From Salinivirgaceae bacterium (GTDB taxonomy: Bacteria > Bacteroidota > Bacteroidia > Bacteroidales > SZUA-534): a stretch of 38,054 bases of DNA. Positions 18,377-26,181 of the stretch are shown here, in pieces; within the stretch, counting starts at the first letter, position 1, and the number at the start of each line of letters is the position of its first letter. The notes under the pieces are model-generated. The model saw only the letters and a program-made list of their open reading frames with translations. It searched no databases and was not told the origin of the DNA. Location of the stretch: contig JAFYYJ010000020.1 of NCBI GenBank assembly GCA_017557605.1, positions 1 to 38,054 of the forward strand, in the 5' to 3' direction. Made by a program: the position numbers and the translations under genes.

Positions 18377-21300
18377 TTATTCGATTATTATTTTCTTCGC
18401 CAATGTACCTATTTTAACAATATAAATTCCTGATTTTTCAACATTTATCATTGTTATTCCTGTGCGGACGCGATGAATCGCGTCCCTACAAACCAATCGC
18501 CCCATAACATCAAAAACGCGGATTTCGTCGGTGGCGTTCTCGATTATAATTGCGTGGTTTGCGGCGTAGATGTTTGGGTTGGTAAGTTGTTCAGTTACAG
18601 AGGTTTCGGGGTTATTATTTTCGTTGTTGTTTGTTTCTTCTTCTTCGTTTTTATCTCCCCACAAAAAATCTTTAACCATCGCACTTTTAGTCAGCGAGGG
18701 CTCGGAATGTCCTGCGCCGTCAAGTTTGTAAAACAGCTTTGTCTCATTGTAGTTGTCGCCACATAAACCCTTGACATTCTGCTCAAAAGCATCCATATTT
18801 TCCAAATACTGTTGAGAGTCGTTTGTGCCAGTTATGTAGAGTATTTTTCTCGTTTTATACTGCTCAATCACTTTTTCGGCCGATAGTCCGTTTCTTTCCA
18901 TATAACTACTTGTGGATGAGGCTGATAATGACTCCTCGGTTGGCTGCAGATAATCGGGAATGGCTTTGCAGACATACTTGAAATCTATCGCCGTATGGCT
19001 GTTTTGAACAGCGTTCAGCATTGAGTAGCGCTGCATCAGTCGCCCGCCAGCGCTCATTCCCATTACCCAAACTTCCTTGACATTCGGGAAATCGCCCGAC
19101 GACAGTACATATTCAATAATCTGGTCAAGATAGTCGAAGGCGGAAAGGTTGATTTCGGTCTCGTCCATCAGCATTGAATTGCTGGCTCCCGATGACTGCT
19201 CGCCCGCGAAGAAAATCACATTATCGAGCCAATCGGAAGTGATTGTTGATTTGGAATAAAACCATGGTGCGATAATCAGCGATGTGCGCAGACATTTGGA
19301 GCTGTACGAAGCAAGCTGTTCGTAAGCCGATGTGAAAAAAACATCAGGCGATGGTGGCGAGCCGTGGCAGTTAATCACCAATCGTTCAATCAGGTCATAA
19401 TCTGTATAAAGCGGAATATTTGTGTAACAGCCAATTACGCCCAATCCATCGGCGGTTTTGAACTGTTGGAATTTCATCACTTTATTGGCACTGGCATTGT
19501 AATTTGGCAGATTCACACCAATGGTTCCGTTGGAGTCCGTGCCGCCATCGGCATGCGCTTCGGCCTTGATAATGATTTGTTTAGGAATGAATCCCAAAGT
19601 AAAATTGTACAAAATCGGTTGTTTTTTGTCGGCGGTGTACTCCGCTTCGTCAATGGCGACAAGCTTGCCGTCGGCATATATCTCCGCATCCTTCAAACGC
19701 AAGGCGGCGCCGTCGGCATAAGTGAAGCTGATTAAGTTCTCGCCTTTGACAAATCCATCGCCTTCAAACTTCCAAACGTATGTGTTCCAATCTGTTGTAA
19801 AATCGCCCGATTTCCAGACTGCCGAATTCATTTCAGGATAAGAATCCAAATCTTGCGGTTCGGCAGAGCCGTTACCACCGTTGCTTTTTTCAATTCCCAT
19901 CAAGTAAAACGAAGGGTCATCGAGTTTGACAACCGCTGTGTTCCAGACGCCCCATAGGTCGTACCAGCCGTCGCTTGTGTGGCCCCAACCCCAGTTGAAA
20001 TGTGCGTAAGTGGTACCGCCGACAAACCGAATGCCGTCGATGCACATGGCGTGTCCTGTGCCGCTGCCTTCTCGGTAAGCCATCACAATTCGCTTATTTT
20101 GCAGATGCTCAAGCAGAAACGCCTCAACCTGCTCACGGCCCTCCGATGAAAAAATCTGCGATGTCTGGACTGGATAATAAGCCTCAAGTGTTTTGCGGAA
20201 CGCCGAACTGTTGTGCTTCGCACCCATAGCAGCAAGGCAGTACCAGCAGTAGAGCGAGGTCATTCGTTTTTCCGCAGCAGAAGCGTTGCCGTCAAGTTCT
20301 TTCAGAATTTTCGAGAAATCAATCTGTTCCGCACCAAAATCAACGGTGGTTGTTGTGCCATAATCCTTATACAGATAATCGGTGGTTCCAGTTGGGACAA
20401 CTTGCAGATTATAAAGTATCTGCGAGAATGCCGTGCACCAGCAGCCAAGCCGTTCAACACCAGGCGACGGAATAGCGTCGAGCAGAAAATCGGACAGACT
20501 CCACCCCGTCTCGCAGAAAAAATCGATATTTCGCGAATCGGTTTCAGGCTCTGTTTCCGACAGCTTCGTCATAATTGTGAAATGCGGACAATTGACAGAG
20601 TCAGCCAGCCATTGCCTGACGTATGCATCGGATTCAGCAATAACAATCGTGTTTCCATAAAACGCCTCGCTGCCGATGGAGGTAAGTGAGGATGGCACAT
20701 AGAGGCTGCGCAGCCGCGAGCAGTGCTTGAAAGCATTGATGCCGACCGATTCAACGGATTTCAGCATGGATACTTCCGCAAGATTCCAACACTTGTAGAA
20801 AACGCTGCGTTCCAAAGTTTTAACGCTGTCGAGGCCTGTGATTTTTTTCAAAAACGGCATCTCGGCGAAAGCATACTGCCCGATTTTGGTGCATGTCAGT
20901 GGCAGTCGGATTTCGGTAATCTCTCGATTACCACGGAACATTTTTTCGGGTATCGTTTTTATTCCTTCGCGGAAAACGAGCACGCTATCGGTAATTATAT
21001 AACTATCAGCAAGTTGATATTCATTTTCAAGCACATAATTCTGAACATATTCGCTCGTGCTGCTGATTATCGTACTTTTGCTGAACACAAGTTCGCCAAG
21101 CGATGTAACCGACGTTGGTATCTCAATGGTTTTCAGGCTCGAAGTGTTTAGTGCGTTTTTGCCGATTGACGTAACACTTTCAGGAATTGTAAGTTGCTCA
21201 ATACCGCTGTTATAAAATGCGTGGCTTCCGATAGCGGTAATATTGTCAGGTATTTTGATGATTTTCAGTGATGTACAACCTTGGAAGCATCGCAAAGGAA

Positions 21301-21616
21301 TCTCGCTGATGCCTGTTGGCAGTTTGACCGATTCCAACGACTTGCAGCCCCAGAAAATCTGCTGTCCCATTGATGTAACTCCGTTAGGGATAACAACTTC
21401 GCGCAAATTCTCGCATTTGAAAAACGCATTACCCTGAATCTTTGTAACCGATTGAGGAATCACAACCTTAACAAAATCGTTGTTCTCGCTGTAAGCGTTT
21501 GTAACTATGGTTTGGGTGCCGTCAGCAATTGTCAGCACACTGTCAACAATGGTCTGCGCCGCCAGCGAGCCTGCCGCCAGCAAAAACGATAGTATTGAAG
21601 CGAATATCTTTTTCAT
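18377..21616 (-). CDS. Secreted LRR protein with C10 protease and alpha/beta-hydrolase domains, T9SS-type C terminus
   Basis: A 1079-residue multidomain secreted protein, second in the cluster. Signal peptide MKKIFASILSFLLAAGSLAA; a long LRR_5 region (about 25-355); a streptopain-like C10 domain (about 375-580) with Cys392 in GCWCTAFSQIL, His522 in GTGHAMCIDG and the Trp motif NWGWGHTSDGWY; a beta-rich segment (about 600-700) that resembles one in the gene at 21620; an alpha/beta-hydrolase domain (about 740-990) with nucleophile Ser855 in GMSAGG, a likely acid in TGTNDS and His970 in GAGHSEPS; an acidic/Asn linker; and a sorting domain (about 1010-1079). Both catalytic sets look complete, so this may be a protease-esterase fusion. 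It follows the upstream gene by 3 bp. Substrates cannot be inferred. Confidence 0.8.
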   Translation of the reverse strand: MKKIFASILSFLLAAGSLAAQTIVDSVLTIADGTQTIVTNAYSENNDFVKVVIPQSVTKIQGNAFFKCENLREVVIPNGVTSMGQQIFWGCKSLESVKLPTGISEIPLRCFQGCTSLKIIKIPDNITAIGSHAFYNSGIEQLTIPESVTSIGKNALNTSSLKTIEIPTSVTSLGELVFSKSTIISSTSEYVQNYVLENEYQLADSYIITDSVLVFREGIKTIPEKMFRGNREITEIRLPLTCTKIGQYAFAEMPFLKKITGLDSVKTLERSVFYKCWNLAEVSMLKSVESVGINAFKHCSRLRSLYVPSSLTSIGSEAFYGNTIVIAESDAYVRQWLADSVNCPHFTIMTKLSETEPETDSRNIDFFCETGWSLSDFLLDAIPSPGVERLGCWCTAFSQILYNLQVVPTGTTDYLYKDYGTTTTVDFGAEQIDFSKILKELDGNASAAEKRMTSLYCWYCLAAMGAKHNSSAFRKTLEAYYPVQTSQIFSSEGREQVEAFLLEHLQNKRIVMAYREGSGTGHAMCIDGIRFVGGTTYAHFNWGWGHTSDGWYDLWGVWNTAVVKLDDPSFYLMGIEKSNGGNGSAEPQDLDSYPEMNSAVWKSGDFTTDWNTYVWKFEGDGFVKGENLISFTYADGAALRLKDAEIYADGKLVAIDEAEYTADKKQPILYNFTLGFIPKQIIIKAEAHADGGTDSNGTIGVNLPNYNASANKVMKFQQFKTADGLGVIGCYTNIPLYTDYDLIERLVINCHGSPPSPDVFFTSAYEQLASYSSKCLRTSLIIAPWFYSKSTITSDWLDNVIFFAGEQSSGASNSMLMDETEINLSAFDYLDQIIEYVLSSGDFPNVKEVWVMGMSAGGRLMQRYSMLNAVQNSHTAIDFKYVCKAIPDYLQPTEESLSASSTSSYMERNGLSAEKVIEQYKTRKILYITGTNDSQQYLENMDAFEQNVKGLCGDNYNETKLFYKLDGAGHSEPSLTKSAMVKDFLWGDKNEEEETNNNENNNPETSVTEQLTNPNIYAANHAIIIENATDEIRVFDVMGRLVCRDAIHRVRTGITMINVEKSGIYIVKIGTLAKKIIIE
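18461..18490. repeat. In-frame REP-like palindrome of a second type (copy 3)
   Basis: GGACGCGAT (18466-18474) is exactly complementary to ATCGCGTCC (18477-18485) with a 2-base spacer; the pairing extends outward to 18461 and 18490 with one mismatch and one wobble. It encodes RDAIHRVRT at the same place in the sorting domain as the GTAGAGACGTTGCG-type copies. Confidence 0.8.
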
Positions 21617-21619
21617 GTT

Positions 21620-24600
21620 TTATTCCACAAATATTTTCTTTGCCAAATTGCCAATTTTTACAATGTAAATCCCTGATTTTTCAATGGTTATTGTAGAGAC
21701 GTTGCGCGCAACGTCTCTACCGACCAATCTTCCCATGGTATTGTAAACAAAAATTTCATCGGTGGCGTTTTCAACCACAATGGTGCGGCCTTGGACGTAA
21801 ATATTTATGTTGGCAAATTGTTCGGTTACAGAGGTTTCGGTGTCTTGGTTTTCGTTCTCGTTATTCCCATTTTGGTTTTCGTTATCGTCATCGTTTCCGT
21901 TATTGTTATCGTCATTGTTATCGTCATTGTTATCGTCATCGTCATCGTTTCCGTTCTCATTACTTGGCTGGTAACTAACGGTTATTGTTCCTTTTGAATT
22001 AGTGCCACCGCCAGTTTTGGCAAGGGCGTAGAGCATCAAATTCTTGGTTTCGGCGGGAACGGAAATCTCATATACAATCTGTTTGGGATTTAAACCAGCC
22101 GTGCGCCGCTCGGCAACGAATGCTATTGCCTTTCCATCAGCAGTGAAGAGTGCGTCGGCAAGGCAGAGCATATTCGAACCGCCTGTGTATTTGAATGTTA
22201 TGGTGTAAGTGCCCGCGCCTTTCAGCTCGCTTGAGAAATCCCAAGTGCGGCGTTCGTAACTCGAAGTGAAATCGTCCGATTGCCAGCCTTCGGTTGAAGC
22301 CGCTTTGGCATTTTTGCTTTCGGCAATGATTTGTGCTGCATTTTCCTCATTGAATTCAGGCTCAAGCACTATCGGATAATTGTCTTCCAACGCCGCATAG
22401 TACGCCGCACTGCCGTATTTTACTTTCCAAACAACGCCTTTCGAAGCAATTAATTTTCCGAGCGTTGTGACTGTTTCAGGAATCACAATGGTGTCGATTC
22501 CTGTGTTTGTGAACGCATTGTCGCCGATTTCACGCACGCTGTTGGGGATGGTTATAGATTTCAGATTAGCGCAGTTGTAAAATGCATTTTTCTCAATTCG
22601 CTGCACGCTTGACGGAATTGTAATTTCTTGAATGGCAGTACCATAAAATGCCGAATTGCCGATTACGGACACCGACGATGGCATTTCAACTTTTGTGAAA
22701 TCGGTCTGGTTCTTATGTGAATCAGGACGAGGCGAACTGTCACTAATATAAAGCACACTGTCTTTTACAACATCCTCGTCAGGGTCGGGTGCGTACATCT
22801 CATTGCTTGAGAATATATGGGAGTTCAAAAGATTTTGGTTGGTATAAGGCAGTTTGCCCGCATCAAAAAGTTGCCGGAATATTTTTGTTCCCATCAACTG
22901 CCAGCTTTTTTCGCCGTAGCCGTTGTCAACTCCTTGGTTGCACATATTACCATCGTTGTGATTATAGCCCATATTATGCGAAAACTCATGATAGAAGGCT
23001 CCGCCATTGTAACCTAAATAACGTATCCACCCGTTTAACAATAGCAAGCCGCTTCCGCCTACGGCACCCAAACCGCCGCCGCCACAGCGCCCCAAGCGGA
23101 ATGTGTGGGTATGGGTTTTCTCCAAAAGTGCAGCCATCTGCTCGTGTGTAAGAAATTGAGTCTGAGCCTCATCTGTAACCAACCATTTTTCGTCAACAGC
23201 CCAGAAACAATATTCTTTGTATTCGTTGCTTGCTATAACGTATGCGTGATTACAGATTGTTGCTATCCACTCGCGACAAAAAACAGGACTCATTTTTAAA
23301 TATGGAACGCCAGTGTTTCCCGATTCGGTCTTTCTGACATAATCGCCAATGAAAGAAACCGTCCAGTCGAGCACTGTATCCATTGAGGTAAAAACGTTGT
23401 AAAGACTGTCATCTGACTGAATTTCAAAATCATACTCACCGTCGGCATCACATAGCACTGTGCGTGTCAGTGGTTGAATGGTTTTGTTGCTGATAATTGC
23501 TTTGCCGTCTTTGCTGACTGTAACATTCTTGCAAGGCTCAAGCAAGAACGAAGTCAGAACAAATTTTCCGTCAACTTCCTCAACCATAATAGGTTCCTGC
23601 ACTTTGAATTTGTACTTGGTCCAGTTTGCGTATGAATCATCATCGCACAAAATCCGTGTGAAATCTTCCTCAATTTGCTTCGAAGAGTCTTTGGTATAAA
23701 CGTTCACATCGGCAAGAACACCGCAGAGGTAATAGCCGTGCTGCTTCGCCCAAGTGTCGGCAAAGGAGCCTCGCTTTGCACGGAGAATCGATTTATCATT
23801 GAAAGCGTTTTCCCCGATTTCAGTAATATCGACGCCAAGGTCAATCTGTTCAAACGGCAGGTTTTGGAACATTCCAGCCTTGACGGTCTTGTTTGCTGTA
23901 AGCTGCAAACATTTCAAATCGATGCTGTCAATACGTTCATTATCAATGCCGATAATGTCGATTTTTTCAAATTTCTTTTTCAATGCAAGCTGATGCGCCT
24001 CGCTGCCTAAATAGCAGTGAATATAACGTGTCGATTGGTTATCTGAATAAATCGCGTCAGGATTGACTTTCTGAAGCGACAGCGGCACCGTAACAGAAAC
24101 CAGTTTTGGACAACTGTAAAAAGCATATACATTGAGTTGTTCAACGCCTTCTTCAAAGACAACTTCCTCAAGATTCTTGCAAGAAGCAAACGCTCCGTCA
24201 CCAATCAATTTCACATTTCCCGGAATAACCACTTTTGTCAGTCCGTCGGCATTTCTGAAGGCCTGATTGCCAATTTTTTCCAACGTTTTCGAAAACCGAA
24301 TTTCAATAATGGAATCATTGTCGTCGTATTGTTTGTCGTTGATTTTTGTCACTTTGCTCCCGACATACAGAATGCCGTTGTCAAGGATATTGTATTTTGC
24401 CGTGGCAATCCATTGCTCCTTGGTTTGAGCGGGTTCGTTGTCGGTAAGTCTCATTCGCGAATCGGTATTGAAAAACGCATGGGCATCGCTGTATTTGTCA
24501 ACATTGATTGTTGTCAGGCTGTCGCAACCTGAAAACAACTCGTTGCCAAATTCTGATACTGACGCAGGGATGGTGATTTCCTTGATTGCCGTACTTTTGA

Positions 24601-24931
24601 ACAGCCTGTAACTCATATTTTTAAGCCCGTTGTGCAACGTGACTTTTGTAAGCGATGTGCAGTTTTGGAACACCGCATTGCCAATCGTGTCAACCGAAGC
24701 CGGAATTTCGATTTCTTCAAGTTTTGTGCAACTATGGAACGCAAGACCTCCGATTTTTGTAACCGACGAAGGAATCACAACTTTTTTGAATGTGTTTTTT
24801 CCGTAGTAAGCCTGCCCTTTTATTTCGGTAGTGCCCTCGTTGATATAGAGAACGCTGTCAACAATGGTTTGTGCTGACAGTGAGCCTGCTGCTAGTATAA
24901 ATGCCAATGTCAAAACAAATATCTTTTTCAT
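21620..24931 (-). CDS. Secreted LRR protein with zincin-type protease domain, beta-sandwich and T9SS-type C terminus
   Basis: A 1103-residue secreted protein, first gene of the five-gene run. Signal peptide MKKIFVLTLAFILAAGSLSA; LRR_5 blocks at about 25-175 and 190-395; a central protease region with HEFSHNMGYNH at 648-658 (HExxHxxGxxH), followed by NDGNMC; a third, shorter LRR block (about 725-860); a beta-rich segment (about 887-987, GTYTITFKYTGGSNM and LMLYALAKTGGGTNSKGTI) like a carbohydrate-binding or lectin-type sandwich; an Asp/Asn-rich linker of about 40 residues; and a sorting domain (about 1034-1103). ATG 24931 was chosen, although the frame is open a further 126 bp upstream, because the signal peptide starts there and a promoter element lies at 24964-24971. 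It shares LRR and zincin sequence with the genes at 12332 and 15342. Confidence 0.8.
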   Translation of the reverse strand: MKKIFVLTLAFILAAGSLSAQTIVDSVLYINEGTTEIKGQAYYGKNTFKKVVIPSSVTKIGGLAFHSCTKLEEIEIPASVDTIGNAVFQNCTSLTKVTLHNGLKNMSYRLFKSTAIKEITIPASVSEFGNELFSGCDSLTTINVDKYSDAHAFFNTDSRMRLTDNEPAQTKEQWIATAKYNILDNGILYVGSKVTKINDKQYDDNDSIIEIRFSKTLEKIGNQAFRNADGLTKVVIPGNVKLIGDGAFASCKNLEEVVFEEGVEQLNVYAFYSCPKLVSVTVPLSLQKVNPDAIYSDNQSTRYIHCYLGSEAHQLALKKKFEKIDIIGIDNERIDSIDLKCLQLTANKTVKAGMFQNLPFEQIDLGVDITEIGENAFNDKSILRAKRGSFADTWAKQHGYYLCGVLADVNVYTKDSSKQIEEDFTRILCDDDSYANWTKYKFKVQEPIMVEEVDGKFVLTSFLLEPCKNVTVSKDGKAIISNKTIQPLTRTVLCDADGEYDFEIQSDDSLYNVFTSMDTVLDWTVSFIGDYVRKTESGNTGVPYLKMSPVFCREWIATICNHAYVIASNEYKEYCFWAVDEKWLVTDEAQTQFLTHEQMAALLEKTHTHTFRLGRCGGGGLGAVGGSGLLLLNGWIRYLGYNGGAFYHEFSHNMGYNHNDGNMCNQGVDNGYGEKSWQLMGTKIFRQLFDAGKLPYTNQNLLNSHIFSSNEMYAPDPDEDVVKDSVLYISDSSPRPDSHKNQTDFTKVEMPSSVSVIGNSAFYGTAIQEITIPSSVQRIEKNAFYNCANLKSITIPNSVREIGDNAFTNTGIDTIVIPETVTTLGKLIASKGVVWKVKYGSAAYYAALEDNYPIVLEPEFNEENAAQIIAESKNAKAASTEGWQSDDFTSSYERRTWDFSSELKGAGTYTITFKYTGGSNMLCLADALFTADGKAIAFVAERRTAGLNPKQIVYEISVPAETKNLMLYALAKTGGGTNSKGTITVSYQPSNENGNDDDDDNNDDNNDDNNNGNDDDNENQNGNNENENQDTETSVTEQFANINIYVQGRTIVVENATDEIFVYNTMGRLVGRDVARNVSTITIEKSGIYIVKIGNLAKKIFVE
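21693..21720. repeat. In-frame REP-like palindrome in a sorting domain (copy 4, perfect)
   Basis: A perfect 28-base palindrome, identical to the copy at 12405-12432 (half site GTAGAGACGTTGCG). It again encodes RDVARNVST, but the flanking bases differ, for instance a preceding region encoding EKSGIYIVKIG rather than NDSGVYIV. Confidence 0.9.
21847..21963. repeat. Asp/Asn codon repeat encoding the linker before the sorting domain
   Basis: An in-frame low-complexity stretch of repeated GTT, ATC, GTC and TTC-type triplets, seen on the plus strand as units such as ATTGTTATCGTC. On the minus strand it encodes a linker of almost only Asp, Asn, Glu and Gly. It is probably a flexible spacer between the beta-sandwich and the sorting domain and is likely to vary in length by slippage. 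Confidence 0.75.
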
Positions 24932-24963
24932 AATCAATAATTGATTTAAGGATGAAAAACAAT

Positions 24964-24971
24964 CAAATATA
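24964..24971 (-). promoter_or_regulatory. -7 promoter element for the LRR-protease operon
   Basis: On the minus strand TATATTTG fits TANNTTTG exactly and ends 32 bp before the ATG at 24931. No good -33 TTTG is visible at the usual distance, which may mean dependence on an activator. No other promoter is evident in the short gaps of the five-gene run, so this is the best candidate for the whole cluster. The 91-bp intergenic region is shared with the divergent gene at 25023. Confidence 0.55.
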
Positions 24972-25022
24972 ACGTGTTTCGCATATATTGTTATTTTCGT
25001 GTCGCAAAAAACTGAAACTGAT

Positions 25023-26087
25023 ATGAAAAAACTATTAAAAATCACATTGTTATGCATCCTCGGTCTAATTGTGGCCGTGTGCGTGTGCGTTTGGAGCGCT
25101 TTTGGCCCAATGGTGAAAGGCGCGATGTCGGTCGTTAAGTTAGACGACGGAATTTACTATATGGAATACGAAGGCGATGACGGCTTCGACGAATTTCTTG
25201 AGAAAGGCGGCGCAAAAAATTCACAAGAGGTGGTGTCATACATCAATCTTTTTTTGTCGAAAGGATACTACACACCGACGGCAACGCCCGACACGGCAAA
25301 ATTCGGCTGCTCGACGCTCACGGCATGCTCTGACAACGGCAATGTGCTGATGGGCCGAAATTTTGACTATCCGTCGGCTACGGCCGTTATTCTGCGCACC
25401 AAGCCCAAACGCGGCTACGAGTACATTTCGACATTCAACGTGGAATTCTACGGATTCGGCGAAGGTTGGGTGCCTGAAGGGTTTGTCAATCAATATATTG
25501 CGCTGAGTGGATTGTTCCTTGCGCTTGATGGTATCAACGAGAGGGGTTTTGCCATTGCCGACTTGATGGCAGGCGACGCTGTCGAAACACATCAGAATAC
25601 GGGCAAACCGGCACTCACCACCACTTCGGCTATCGCCTATCTGTTGAAAAACGCCGCCACGGTTGACGAGGCTGTCGATTTGCTTGGCAAAATAGACATG
25701 CACTCCGACATTGGCGCGGCTCACCACTATGCAATGTCCGATGCTAAGGGCCGCAGCGTTGTTGTGGAATATGTCGATAACCAGATGATTGTTACAGAGA
25801 CGCAAGCTGTCGCCAACCACTATTTGTGCCAGCAGAAACTCAATGCCGGTTGGGTTTTCGGTGACATGCGCTACGACCGTCTTTGCCAGCTTTACGATGA
25901 GTCGCAAGGTGTTATGGACCCGCAGCAGTTCGGCGAGGCCATTTTTTCAGTCGCGCAGCAGCCGTGGGGCGAGAATTTTATTGGCGGAACGCAGTGGACA
26001 ATGGTGATGAACCTTACAAGGCCCTCAGTCACATACTATTGGCACCGCAATTTTGATAAGCCGTTTGAGTTCAGCCTCTGCAAGTAG
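25023..26087 (+). CDS. Choloylglycine hydrolase-like Ntn amide hydrolase
   Basis: A 354-residue membrane-anchored or exported enzyme of the N-terminal-nucleophile amide hydrolase superfamily (bile salt hydrolase, penicillin V acylase and related linear amide C-N hydrolases). A hydrophobic segment at 8-27 is followed by the catalytic core beginning at GCSTLTACSDNGNVLMGRNFD. Cys96, Arg112 and Asp115 have the spacing of Cys2, Arg18 and Asp21 in bile salt hydrolases. Later segments such as TTTSAIAYLLKNAATVDEA and GAAHHYAMSDAKGRSVVVEY also fit. Because Cys96 is not at the N terminus, the enzyme would need processing, or it may belong to the related acyltransferase-like branch; the substrate (bile salt, N-acyl amide or other) is open. 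ATG 25023 was chosen over a GTG at 24999. It is divergent from the LRR-protease run. Confidence 0.78.
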   Translation: MKKLLKITLLCILGLIVAVCVCVWSAFGPMVKGAMSVVKLDDGIYYMEYEGDDGFDEFLEKGGAKNSQEVVSYINLFLSKGYYTPTATPDTAKFGCSTLTACSDNGNVLMGRNFDYPSATAVILRTKPKRGYEYISTFNVEFYGFGEGWVPEGFVNQYIALSGLFLALDGINERGFAIADLMAGDAVETHQNTGKPALTTTSAIAYLLKNAATVDEAVDLLGKIDMHSDIGAAHHYAMSDAKGRSVVVEYVDNQMIVTETQAVANHYLCQQKLNAGWVFGDMRYDRLCQLYDESQGVMDPQQFGEAIFSVAQQPWGENFIGGTQWTMVMNLTRPSVTYYWHRNFDKPFEFSLCK

Positions 26088-26181
26088 GCAGGTTCCGGGC
26101 GTTAATGTTGAGGCTCTTTTTCAAGAGTGACTCCGTGCCGATAATTTGATTAACATTGCCGCGCAAAACCGATAGGCGACG

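Noticed and set aside
21847..21963. Possible CRISPR or satellite array
   Set aside because: The repeat unit is a few codons long, has no spacers and stays in the reading frame, so it is a coding low-complexity linker.
10034..24931. The repeated LRR DNA as an insertion-sequence or transposon array
   Set aside because: No transposase gene, terminal inverted repeats or target duplications are visible; the similarity is that of paralogous coding sequence.
26113..26135. A CTCTT...AAGAG hairpin after the amide hydrolase gene as a terminator
   Set aside because: The stem is only 5 bp and no T run follows.
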